In this document: piece after piece, positions 24,944 through 36,841 of the stretch | How the letters are laid out: each line of letters opens with the position of its first letter | Position numbering within the stretch: the stretch's first letter is position 1 | Assembly (NCBI GenBank): GCA_038501195.1 | Contig: JBBPUQ010000005.1 | Location: forward strand, 1,116,001 to 1,180,000 | Reading direction: 5' to 3' | DNA: 64,000 nucleotides | Source of the DNA: Nemania diffusa | Lineage: Eukaryota; Ascomycota; Sordariomycetes; Xylariales; Xylariaceae | Position numbers and translations under genes: made by a program | Notes under the pieces: model-generated | Database searches by the model: none | What the model saw: only the letters and a program-made list of their open reading frames with translations | What the model was told of the DNA's origin: nothing

Positions 24944-26975
24944 TTAAGTTTTATCCGCCCATCGCGTATCCCTTTCAAACTTAGCCCGTTCTTCTCCTTC
25001 AAACTGTCGAAGCCCTTCCGCTCGCAGGTGAGCGAAGAGTGCAACCGCATCATCATAAGTCTCGTGCGAGGTCCAGCCGTCTCTCTGCACTAATGATGAA
25101 ACCGAAGCCCAAAAGTCTGCGTTTTCGTTCCATCCATCGGTTTCACGAAAGTGTGTCTCAATCTCTCCTTTAGTAAATTAGATCGGACAAGGCCGGCCCG
25201 GGCAGATGGCGTCCCAGTTCCTATATTTTATCGACGTCAGTGCTTTAGTCTATTGTGTGAGATCTTGTGCAAAACAGATCCTCAATACGTACCGTTGAAC
25301 GCGTATCAGAGATTCTCGAAAGGGTATGATGTCGGCGTCCCAAGTGTTTGCTGAGAAGTCAATAACATCTCGCCGTGTACGTCCGTGTGGTAGATGAAGG
25401 ACCTCGTGCAGTATATGGTTTACGTTCTTCGTATTGCGCTCATATGACCAAAGTAGAATCGATTTCTCGACCTGTGACCGGATACGACTCTTTTCATCCT
25501 GGTCCTCGAGGGTATCGTAGTGAGGCGGGAGCCGCAGCAATATGTCTCCGTTATAATCTACGAGCTGCGGTTGCCGTGCTTGGAGAAATAAGGGACCTGC
25601 CCAGGAATCCTGCCAATCGATGATGCTGCTGATCTTACCGTTTTCAACGAAGAGATTAGAGGCATGAGTGTCCCAATGCCAGATAGTGGGCCTAACTATA
25701 GATCCGTCATTAGGTAGAAGATATTCAGCAATGCGATCAAACTTGTCGTATAGAGCTAGGTGAGCCTTTGGGCAAGATTGTGATTTGACGTCTGCCGAAA
25801 AGCCAGAAGGCGAATTCGTAATGTTAGGGGCACAAGTGGATAGCCAGGCCCTTTCTCGCTGCGCGATCGCCCTGAGATAGTCTGGAAATCGTTCCCCTGC
25901 GTCGACGATACCAGATTAAGTCAGCAAGATGCGCCCTCGGCGCCCAACTTCATGGCCGGTTCTAATATGGTTTTAGGCGCTCACATGGTCCACGGTCGAT
26001 AGTCATGTCCTTCCGTTCCCCAGCCCAGAAATCGCCATCTACCATGGGACCTATGACATATCGACTCTCAATCTCGGCAATGAGAGACGCGGAAACGTCG
26101 CCCACGACTTGGGCTTTCACACAGCCAAGGAAGCCTTGATGGGCGAAATAGAGGCTGCCATACCTGATAAACACGACAGGTCGCATTAGTAACCGAAAGA
26201 AGACACGAGTAGAAGACACAAACCGCGTGAACGAGATCGACAACAATTTTTTCTCGATGTTGACCAAGTCCTTGACAATTTCTAGCTTGGATTCTATCGG
26301 TAGCGTATCCCAGACTTGGCTAAGCTGGACTCCAGCTGCTTCCTCCATGATGATGTACTCAGACTGTACGGGGTTGTCTGCATCCATACTCCAGGCCAGC
26401 ACCTTCGGCACCGGTAATCCAAGAATAGACAAAGCCTAAGCAGGGAAATATTGCCGTAATCAACTAATCAGACACGAAGGCGACAGCTACGACGGGAAAA
26501 TAGACATGTATAAGCTTACAAAGTCCATAGTAGCAACCTCGGACGCAGTTGTCCACCGTGGAGATCCAATATTCGGGTTTGGAATGCGAGCGATCACGGC
26601 CTTACCATTCTCCATGACAAGACGGAACACCTTATTGAAACCACCCTCGGCGAGTTTGATCATATCAACGCACTTCTCTGCGCCGACGCTCTTTGCTGCA
26701 GCCGCTTGGAGCTCCTGGATATTAAACAGCCTATAACGCTCACGGAGTTGGGCCTCTTCGTCCCACAACCACCGCCCCGATGTATAGCAAAAAAATTCAT
26801 GCTGTTCATCTGGCGTTGCGAGTGAAGACATCGTCCGGTCCGCCGGTGAACGCCCAGGCGGACAACAACGTTGAAACGAGGGCAGCAAGAGGGAGAACCG
26901 GTTGGGAGAGGGAGGTGAATGACTATAGCAGAGCCGGCGAGTGGCGGCGGTGGGAAACCTACTGACTATCCGCAT
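24944..26975 (-). pseudogene. AIM9-like: AIM9-like phosphotransferase-fold protein, interrupted by in-frame TAA
   Basis: Exons 26520-26975, 26224-26435, 25985-26163, 25293-25896 and a last exon from 25220 encode a kinase-fold protein of the APH/AIM9 family (altered inheritance of mitochondria 9). A presequence-like N-terminus (MRIVSRFPTAATRR) fits mitochondria. The kinase features are LAEGGFNKVFRL (nucleotide loop), VIARIP (Lys replaced by Ala-Arg), the catalytic-loop-like HWDTHASNLF and IIDW (metal-binding Asp). In the last exon the frame reaches TAA at 25178-25180 after 497 codons. The same frame then continues for 77 more codons that look like the family's normal C-terminus (ETDGWNENADFW, RDGWTSHETYDDAVALF) and ends at 24944-24946. 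CAA to TAA would explain it. It is either a mildly truncated gene, a young pseudogene or a sequence error. All splice sites are otherwise intact. Confidence 0.75.
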
Positions 26976-28436
26976 CCCGACTGGAGGATTGAGGAAATGT
27001 TGTATGTGCAACACCTGAGAGTGAGGCTTGTAAAGCTTGTGCTACTCTCTATTTTATTAACTATGGGTAGTTTTGAGACATGTCTAACCTAGGCAGAATA
27101 GAATCTGATAGGGCTCGCGAAACCCCAGCTCATGGTCTTGGGTATAGCTTGCCTGTTGAACTTGGCAGAATAAATACGTAGGTTTAATTGGCAAACTGAG
27201 ATTACTTAATGTTCCAAAGTACCTAGTTTAGTCGGAGCCTATTAAACCCTTGTTTAATCCTGGGAGTACCTACTAGAGTTATTTATGTATGAAGTTGCAT
27301 AGCGACCGCATAAAATTGTGTATTAAACTAACAAAACTGAGCAGTCCTAAATACCTACGCATGCTGTTAGAAATACATACATCTTATTAACCTGGGTAGA
27401 AGCTACTATTCTAAATAACGTTTGGGCTTACAGGTACTTTAACAATTATTGAGGAAAGCTTATCCACGCCGAATTACCTAGATATCTCGACAGTACCATG
27501 ATGATAAGCCGTGGATCGTGTCAGACTCAGACAGGCTCACGCGCTTAGGTAATGTTACAATGGTGCTGTACAATGCCACTCGCAGCAATACCTGCCTACA
27601 AGTATGTACCTATGTATCTACATATGTAGGTTCGGTATATTTATTGGAGCTAGCTGCTAGGGGTTTCCATAGGTACCTGCTCTGTAGCTAGTGAACAAGG
27701 GCTTATCCACCTATCGATAAGAGCTGGTCGACGTAATAGGCCAAACTTCCAGGGGCTATCGGTCCATATGACGCTCGCAACGCGCCGAATCAGTCCTTAT
27801 CAATGCAGCCAGTCCTAACCAGTGCTAGCCAGTTTCTCCACGTCAGAGCAGCAGTGCTCCAATCCTACCCCAATCCCCGTGTGGCTGCAACGGGACTTCA
27901 TCAGCTGCTAGAAAGCCTGAGGTAGGTACCTATCGACTGTTCGTCATCGGGGCATCCGACTCCGTCAGTCGTGCCTATTCTTATTCACTACCCATCTCAT
28001 CTGGACCTATCTAGGTACCTAACCTACAGTCTGCCTCAATGTGCATTGTGCATTGTGCCCGCAACCGCAGCAGCAGGGCAGGGAGCATTGGCAACTAACT
28101 TTCACATCCTCCTCCTATCTATCTCTCTAGTCTTGTATTTTATTTCACTTTCACTTTTTCTTCTTCTACGCGCTGAACTCTTTTTCTCCGTCCTAGATAA
28201 TACACAGACCCTGCTGGATATTTCACCCTCCATCTGGCTCTCGGTACATGGCGACATGCACTTCTCCCCGCATCCCGTATCCTGGGGTATCGTGATCATC
28301 CAACCTATGTTCCTGCACACCCAGCCCACGCGCTGCTGCCGACGAGGTCTATTCTAATAGTTCCTTTCGAGCTTTTATCCTTGCTCGTCTTCTTCACCTG
28401 TTTCTGTGATTTGGGTTTAGCCCTCCACCGCCAGCC
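26976..28436. other. 1.46 kb divergent promoter region before ATG2
   Basis: It separates the AIM9-like and ATG2 starts. It is rich in TAGGTACCTA/TACCTAGGT microrepeats (27480, 27595-27680, 27921-27935, 28010-28022). A long pyrimidine-rich leader (about 28100-28200) precedes ATG2, typical of a fungal core promoter and 5' UTR. A 128-codon ORF in this leader (27971-28357) is Leu/Ser/Phe-rich by composition and is not considered a gene. Confidence 0.5.
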
Positions 28437-31400
28437 ATGGCAGCTTTTTTCCAGCCCTTCTGGACTTCTAGCATGCCCAAGCGCCTGCTTCGATACGTCT
28501 TGTACAAGCTCGACTATTTCGAAACCGATGCACTAGACCTAGACAAGATCGATGTCGCCTGGGGAAAGGCTGGCCATCTGACATGGCAGGATGTTGGTGT
28601 CAAGATCGAGGCATGTTGGGAACCCAAGGCGTCACCCTTTCTTCGAGCTGCCCTAGAGTGAGCTAACCTGGACTCTGCCAATAGAAACTGGAACGGTTGC
28701 TACAGCTCCCCCCGTCTATCGAAATACAGAAAGCGAAAGTCCTGGTTCTTCGCGTGACTGTTCCTGCAGCTATCCACTCGAGTCCCATACATGTTGAAGT
28801 CGATGGCGTTGAGATAAAGCTCAGGATCGTACCTCCGGAAGAGCAGAAGGCCGCACGACGAGGAACATCGAGACAGAAGGATAGCCGCAAAGCCCCGGTA
28901 CCTATAGAAGATGAGCCAGTTCCACAGGCCATCGACTTAGCCCAGTCGTTCCTCGAAACCCAGCCTCGCAAAGAGAGGGATGAGCTTCAAGCTGCGCTTA
29001 ATGCCCAGACCCAAGATCTAGCCGCATCAGTGGCGAGCAGTGACGATGGTAGTGAGGACGACTACGGCCTCGGGACGGGACAGCCGTTGTCGCTGCCGGC
29101 TTTCCTCGCAGATTTCCTGCAAGGCATGGTGGACCGGCTCGAGTTCGCTATTAAGGATGTAATCTGCCACCTCGATGTCGAAGTGCCCGTCGAGGCTGGT
29201 TCATCATCCAACGAAAAGGTTACATTCCAGCTAGCAGTAAATGAGATTAATGCTGAAGGCGTCACTACGGCCCAGAAAAGAGACAGTACTGATGCTGGAT
29301 CTACGCCTGTCCATAAGGAAGGAAAACGATATGTGGAGCTGAACAAGATCCGGGCTTCTCTCATATCCGAGGCTGATGTGTTTTCAGCTCTATCAAGAAC
29401 CTCTTCTATGCCGTCCTCCGCTGGAGCAACTTCCCCCGTCGCGACGGGCCGCCAGTCGTCATTTCGAGACAACGCCTCCACGCCAGCAGCGACCCATCCA
29501 CTAGATGCCTATATGGCTGATTCTACGGATCTTAGTTATAGCCAATATCAACCCTTAATGGATAGCGAAGACGCTTTCAATATTCCTTATGACCTGGATA
29601 ACTTGAGCGACGATCCCGGGGATGATGAGAATCGATCTACTCCATCAACACCACGGGCTCTAACCTCTCCGAATCCAATACAGAGCCCTCCGAGGGCGGT
29701 CCCATCGATCCACCCTGCGCAGTCAACAGTAACCCCACGGCAACCGCCTTGGACCGACCCACCAGAACTCTCTGTGAGGTCTGAACCTATGCTTGACCGA
29801 TTACGTCGCTGGGGAGCAGGCTCTACCGAGTTCGTAGCCGATGATGCAGAGTTAGGCTTATCATCTAGCCAGAGCTCCCAACTATCCACATCTGCTTCTC
29901 AGAATCTGGCGCAATCTCACCTATTCAGTCACGAGGAGGCAGAGAGCATGTATATGAGTGCCTTTTCACATGCAACTTCGTCGCAGATGCGCCAGTCTAT
30001 GCCTGGTTCATGGGATGGCGAACCTTCAAGTGCGCAAGGCTCTCCTGATATGCAGATCAAACGTGATTCAGAATCATCGCCCGTTGTCGGCGCCACGCCC
30101 CCCAACAAACAACCTCCCGCCCAAGAAAAGGACTCCATATTAGAATCGGAGGCAACTGTTGACAACCTTCAGGAGGCTGTGCATACTTTGGATGAGCCAC
30201 TTCTCGATCATGCTGAATCACAAAGTATCCCTTCACCTCAAATTCAAGACGCTCTAGTAGACGACGTTCTAGTGGAGGAGGCCGCTACACCGAAAGGACC
30301 AACCCGACTGATTAAGGAACTAATTTCATCGGACGGATTGCATCTTTGGTTTCCTTCTCAGCCTACGCCTACTCCCGTTTCGGCATCAGGATCGGGTGGT
30401 AGTAAAACTGGCGCTCAGGGCTCCCTAGATCGTTCCTCTGTCGGCCATGTTCCAGGTGCATTTTCAATGCACAGAAGTATAGCCCAGTCTACTGCTTCTA
30501 TACAAGAGTTCAGCCCGCCGACTCCAGAAGCCCATAGCGCCGATAGCTCGGCGGATGATACTTTGGAAATCACCTTGTCTCCACTAGAAGTCAAGTTCGA
30601 TCTTTCTACGGCGTTCCTACTCACCACTGTTGTAACGCGAATCCTGGGCGCGCTAGGGGAGCCGAACACCCAGGCAAAACCCGAAAAGCCACCATCTGCT
30701 TTACCCGATATTAAACTTGTTGCTGAAAAGATTTCTGTCCACTTCCTTGACATTTTATCTGGCGTGGCGGATACCCCTGAACGAATTCTTGGCACGCGCC
30801 CAGACACTTTTGAGTTTGATGCTCTTCTCACTACAAGTCTGGAAAATCTCGTAGTTCGTACCTCACATTCTCAAGCTTCGACTACTACCTCAGTCGATAT
30901 TGGAAAATTCAGGTTCGGTTATGCCAATGATGATATTGTATCGTTCAATCAACGCATACAGATGCGCTCCTCGGTTAGAGACGCATTCCCGCCTTCAGGA
31001 TCAGATGTTTCGCTAACCATCGTTCAATCACCTGACTCGACACGATGTGAAGTCAAGACACTCCCTCTTCATGTGAAGTTAGATCTCCCGAGGCTGGATG
31101 AAACGTTTACCTGGTTTGGCGGGTTGAGCGGTTTCCTCAACCTAAACTCATCTATGAGCGCGAATCATTCACCAGTGACGCAAGGTCCAGCAAAATTGCC
31201 ACAAAAGGCCCGAGGTGTTAGATTTGACGCACCCATACGCCCAGATGATGCCTCCGCAAATTCCGAGAACAAGGCCAATATGCGAATCGGAGGGGTTCGC
31301 TTGGATCTTATTGGGAAAGAATGTAGTGTCTCGCTTGACACTAGTGCAGTGAAGTTGGTCAGCCGAGAAGAAGGCCTCGGAGTTGGGATTTCAAAAATCC

Positions 31401-34400
31401 AGCTGACAGGACCCTATGTTAGGCAATCCATGGGAAACCCGCCTGTGCACGCTGTGATAACAAACACGAGAATCGAGTTCCTCACTGCGCCAAAAGATAC
31501 CGATTTGGAACGCCTTCTGGAACTTATCATTCCGTCCAAGCATAAGTTTGACAAAGGCGACGACGAGATAATGGTCGATACGCTGCTTCGGCAACGAAGG
31601 AAAGGTTCTGTCTTGCGCGTCAATATTGACGATATTGATATCAATGTTGAAAAGATACAGCGACTCCAAATATTACCCACTTTGGGCGAGGATATTGCAC
31701 GCCTGTCCACTGTAGCCAAGTACTTGCCCGAGGATGACCGGCCCGGTCTTCTTACTCTAGCGCTTGTTCGTAATTTGGACGTCACTGTCGCCGCTGATGG
31801 AAAGATTGGCGTTCTACAAGCCTCGCTAAAAGATCTCGAGGCTGGACATATTACAATGCCGTCTCTAACGGCTGTGGGGCTAGGCACCATCTCCTTACAA
31901 CGCAACCACACCGAGCAGTTAATTTCCTCTGTTCTACCCTCTGTCAGAGGAGATTATGGTCCAGTGATTACTATGAGGATGATTGGCGACGAGATGGAAC
32001 CTATCATCAAACTTAGGATGCGGTACTTAGATATTGAATATCGAGTCCCGACCATTATGGACCTGTTGGGGCTTGGTGAGGATGCCACACCGCAGGATTT
32101 TGAAGCATCTCTCGCTGCGTCGGTCGCTAACTTGGGTGAGCATGCTCATGCAGCAATCGCTGGAAAATCTAAGACGGATTCTGTTGTCACTGAGCCGAAT
32201 AGAGGAAAACCTACTAAGATGGACATCATTCTTCACGATTGTCTCCTTGGCCTTAATCCACTCGGGCTTCCTTCGAAGATGGTCATTGTACTAACTAATA
32301 CTCGTCTCGAGGTTGCCCTCTCTAATGGAGATGATGCAAACGTGCAGGGCTACTTCAACAAGGTCTCTATACTTCTCATTGATGATATATCCGTGAATGA
32401 CTCCAAAAGTCCACCGGCATCAAGGCGACGATCATCAAATACGGCGACTCCACAAGTAGTTGAACTTTGCCAGCAAGGATTTGTTGATATCTGCTATATC
32501 TCCTCTGCAAAGGTTGTTGTTCAGGTTGGCGCTAACCCAGAAGATGGATCAAAATGGGTTGATGTTGAGTTTCGAGATGACCTTCTTGTTTTAGAGACAT
32601 GTGCAGACTCGACGCAGACTCTAATCGCGCTTGCTAATGCACTCGCCCCTCCAACACCCCCTAAGAAAGAGATCAAATATAGGACTAATGTCGTTCCAAT
32701 GCAAGATTTGCTTGCCTCTATTTCAGCAGATGCTTTTGGCAAAGCGGAAGGAGACTATAATTTTGATGACGACTTCCTTGCGCATGGACTAGGCAGTGAC
32801 GACGATGACGGCTCGTTTGATCTTGGAGGCTCTGATTATTCTGGTCCTCTTGCTGTCGACTCACAGTTCTATGACGAGTCAGCTATACAAGAGGAGCTCG
32901 TCGATCACACAGATTCCGTTCTATCAGACAACACCACAGCACGAGACACCACGGACGGTGTATTGCTAACAAACTTCAGCAGCCAACCCGAAGATCTAGA
33001 TGGAGATGATGATCTTGTGATACATGAGAATTATTTCAGTGCTGGCTCAGTCATAGAAGGAACAGCTCATCGGTGGAACTCGACTAACAATGCCTACGAC
33101 CAGTCTAATGATGCCAAGGTTCACAAAAGCCCATTATCTGTTCGTGTTCGCGATGTTCACTTCATATGGAATCTATTTGACGGCTATGACTGGAACCACA
33201 CGCGCGACGTTATCTCAAAGGCCGTTTATGATATCGAGACAACGGCTATTGAGCGACAAACTAAGCAAGATCGTGCGCGCGCTGGGACCGAGATGGAAAT
33301 TGTTGACGAGGAGACAGTCATTGGAGATTTTCTGTTCAACTCAATATACATTGGCATTCCCGCAAATCGAGATCCTCGGGAACTTGCGCAAGCCATTAAC
33401 CAAGAATTGAACGATAATGCTACCGAAACCGAGTCCATTGCAACCACGGCCATGACCGCAACACCAAATCGGCAAGGTGGTACCTATCGTACCAAGAAGA
33501 AGCTAAGGCTTAATCGCAGTAAGCGACATAAAATCACATTCGAGTTAAGAGGTATCAATGTCGATTTGATCACGTTCCCGCCAGACTCGGGGGAGACGCA
33601 GAGTTCCATTGATCTCCGCGTCAAAGATCTAGTTGTATTTGACCATGTCCCCACTTCGACATGGAAGAAGTTTGCTACATATAACCAGGATGCTGGTGAG
33701 CGAGAAATGGATGCTAGCATGGTACACTTGGAAATTCTGAACGTCAAGCCTTTGCCCGAATTAGCTGCAGCTGAGATCGTCCTGAAAGCTACTATCCTCC
33801 CTCTCCGCTTACATGTTGACCAAGATGCGCTTGATTTTATAACACGGTTTTTCGAGTTCAAGGATGATTCTAAGCCGACGCACGCCTCACCTAGTGACAT
33901 ACCTTTCATACAGAGAGCAGAGGTTAATTCCATACCTGTCACTCTTGACTTTAAACCAAAGAGAGTCGACTATGCTGGTCTTCGGTCAGGCCATACTACT
34001 GAGTTCATGAACTTCGTAGTACTTGATCAATCCCGTCTAGTCCTACGCCGCACTATTGTGTACGGAGCCCTGGGGTTTGATAGGCTAGGACAAACGTTAA
34101 ACGATACATGGACACCTGACGTCAAACGAAACCAGCTCCCCGGAGTCCTTGCTGGTCTCGCCCCTGTTCGCTCACTAGTCAACGTGGGTAGCGGCTTCAA
34201 AGATCTAATCGAAATTCCCATCAGGGAATATAAAAAGGATGGGAGAATCGTCCGTAGCATAGGCAAAGGTGCGGCCGCGTTTGCCAAGACGACAGGAACC
34301 GAACTTGTCAAGCTAGGGGCGAAGCTTGCCGTTGGCACACAATATGCTCTCCAGGGTGCTGAAGACATACTGACAAAACAGCCCAACGCTCGCGAACCCG

Positions 34401-34797
34401 CTGAGTGGGAAGATGATGATACGGAATCAGATGAGCCGAAGCAGATAAGTCTCTACGCTGACCAGCCAACCGGTGTCGTGCAAGGTCTCCGGGGCGCGTA
34501 TTCAAGCTTGGCTCGCGATCTTAACCTCGCAAGGGATGCAATTATTGCTGTACCTGGCGAGGTAATGGAAAGCGGGAATGCTCAAGGGGCCGCCAAAGCT
34601 GTGCTAAAACGTGCCCCTACTATCATCTTCAGACCACTTATTGGTTCGAGTAAGGCTATCGGACAGACTCTGATGGGTGCTACCAATTCTTTAGACCCAC
34701 AGAACAGGCGGCGAATGGATGAGGTTTGTTTGCTACCCTTTCAACTCTTCGGTGATCGGATAACTAACAAGTATTCTAGAAATATAAGAGGCACTAA
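28437..34797 (+). CDS. ATG2: Autophagy-related lipid-transfer protein ATG2
   Basis: Three exons (28437-28610, 28685-34723, 34780-34797) give a complete 2076-residue protein, the usual size for fungal Atg2. The first exon encodes the Chorein_N start (KRLLRYVLYKLDYFETDALDLDKIDVAWG) that opens the lipid-transfer groove. Repeating-beta-groove-like sequence follows, broken by long Ser/Pro/Asp-rich disordered inserts (residues ~300-640 and ~1400-1500). The C-terminal part (GLAPVRSLVNVGSGFKDL, IRSIGKGAAAFAKTTG, LMGATNSLDPQNRRRMDEKYKRH) matches the Atg2 C-terminal membrane-targeting region. Atg2 bridges ER and phagophore and moves phospholipids with Atg9 and Atg18. Two oddities: the first intron has a GC donor (GAG|GCATGT), and the last coding exon has only five codons, without which the protein would wrongly run on to 34930. 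Confidence 0.95.
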
Positions 34798-35898
34798 GCG
34801 CGCCTTTCAAGGCATGTCTTGGATTCAGGGCTCTAGTTGTGATTTTCCGTTGTTATGCAAGGAGTTCTGGGGACATATCTTGGCGCCACTTTCGTTTCGG
34901 TCTTTTACTTTGTCGATACTCCTAGCATGACGCATGGCCTAAATAAAGACTAATAGTATCGTAATGCATCGCAATGCATCGTAGACGGCGCAAGGGTGGG
35001 ATTTTCGATTTGTGTTTGGATTTCTTGCCAGGGTTGGGGAGACTGAGATTGATAACAGGGCGACCTTGTAACTAAGTACCTATACCTACACGTCGACAAT
35101 AGTCTCGGCGCTTAAGATCGTAAATATTCATGTTATACTTCTATCTTAATTCAGATGTAAGATAATTAGCTTGGTGTGAAGCTTGCGGCTGTCCCTGTCC
35201 ACTAGATAGTACACCAGTTTCGAGATATTCCTAGATTCTTAATGCGTAGAATAATATTTCACCGGGTTATACTCTTGCTTTAATTGAGCCTTGTCACTTA
35301 TAATTTCAATGGAAACCTAAGTACTCACTCACGCGCGGTGAAACTCTACCTGGTATCCTATTTCCATTAGGCTAGGAAATGTTTAGAAACACTCAAGTTT
35401 TATTTTGAAAAAGGAGAAAAGATAATCTTGCAAGGCACTTATAATCTTGTCTAAATTCCCTTTCTCTTTCTCTTGTGATAGAAATAGATTAAATTTAAAA
35501 TTGAGCTTCACCTCCTTAGCCCCTATAAAAGGAACAAAAAACCTCCATAAAAATTAATAAAAATGATCGGGCAGTAGCTGAAGCGGTACCAAGCTGAACC
35601 GTGTTAGCCCCTTTCTATCACCGTGGTTTTTATATATCTCGCCTAGTCAGCCTGAATAGCTCTCCTACCTAACTCATTCTCAATAGATGATTCGGGATTC
35701 AATCGAGACCTTCACCCTCCACTCTTTGATTATTTATTAAATCCCTGCCCCCATGTCATTCATTCTCTTCCCTTCTCATTCTCCTCCTCCTCTTCCTAAG
35801 ACCCCTCCACTCCCACACCATCAAGAAGAGCACCACCAACCCCGTGTAAACCCCGTTCCGCGTCCACGCCATCCCTCGCCTGCCTCGCCTGGACTTAC
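34798..35898. other. AT-rich intergenic region downstream of ATG2
   Basis: 1.1 kb without recognisable genes. A tandem AATGCATCGC-like doublet sits near 34963-34982. The right part (35755-35900) is C/T-rich and antisense to the small membrane protein's 3' side. Confidence 0.5.
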
Positions 35899-36126
35899 TC
35901 AGACGCCCACCCCCCCTGCCTGCTGCGCGGACCGCCGCCGCTGCGAGCGGCAGTAGTTGCACAGTGCGAGGGGCAGCGCGACGATGAGGAGCACGGCGGC
36001 GATGCCGAGGAATATGCCGGCCAGGACCTCCGTGGACAGAGACCCTGGATTGCTGCGCTCGGGGTGGGGCGATGAGGGCGGGACTTCGACGCCGATGCTG
36101 GTGAGGTGGGAGAGTAGGGGCGCCAT
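35899..36126 (-). CDS. Small single-pass membrane protein, hypothetical
   Basis: A 75-codon frame starting at an internal ATG encodes about 34 hydrophilic, Ser/Pro-rich residues, one strong membrane helix (VLAGIFLGIAAVLLIVALPLAL), a short Cys-containing juxtamembrane motif (CNYCRSQRRR) and a small tail. The positive charges right after the helix predict an N-out/C-in topology. The frame is also open upstream, and a GTGAGT...CAACAG pair at about 36195-36270 could splice a 5' UTR or a longer N-terminus. No family is recognised. Confidence 0.4.
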   Translation of the reverse strand: MAPLLSHLTSIGVEVPPSSPHPERSNPGSLSTEVLAGIFLGIAAVLLIVALPLALCNYCRSQRRRSAQQAGGVGV

Positions 36127-36841
36127 ATGGGTGGGATGGCTGGTAGGGTTGGAGGTAGATGTGAAGGTATTGTGGGCGAGGGGTAGGTTGGTGGTTAGGT
36201 GAGCTATCGGGATATTCTGTTGGAAGTCAGACTCTTGCTTAACATGAAAGCAAAACACTAGGCTCTTACTCACCTCAAGGAACAAATAGTGGTGTGAGTT
36301 GTGGTGAGTTGTGTTGTGTCATTTATGATAGTAGGTAGGTAGGTAGTGAATATAACTGATAAAGTGACTATAGTCACTGGTTGATGAGTCTTTCGATGAG
36401 TCTTAGTCGTTGTTATTCTTAAAGAGTAAGAAATAAAATAGAAGATAATTTATATGACAACAAGACGACTCACATTGAATGAAATGGTGGGTAGAAACAG
36501 GAACTCCGCTTGGTAGGGATGGAGCTGTGTGACCTCATCGCTATGATTTGGGGGTCGACTCGCTCAAAACATCCGTGGTGGTAATACACGCAGGACCAAC
36601 ATAAACACAGATGATACACGGCTTATGTGGGAAATTCACCCCTTTTGTTCAACTTCGTCATTTGGGATAGCTGGTTTGGACATGAGTTTTTTGGTTTGTT
36701 CTTACGGGATAGGCGCGTGGAGGGGCCATCTACACCGTCGCGAAGAACTGACCCGTTTCACACAACTTGTGGATAGATATAACAATACTATATAGTTTTA
36801 TTATCCGCATCCGATAATTAATCCCTAGAGTATTATCCCCA
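36127..36841. other. Intergenic region, no gene seen
   Basis: About 700 bp upstream of the small membrane protein and downstream of the peroxin gene. It contains the tetranucleotide run GTAGGTAGGTAGGTAG (36331-36346) and is otherwise AT-rich. Confidence 0.45.

Noticed and set aside
27971..28357. 128-codon ORF upstream of ATG2
   Set aside because: Begins at a non-ATG codon, Leu/Ser/Phe-rich from a pyrimidine tract; best seen as 5' leader.
34798..34930. Longer C-terminus of ATG2 by reading through 34724
   Set aside because: The extension is non-homologous-looking; splicing GTTTGT...TTCTAG restores the typical DEKYKRH ending.
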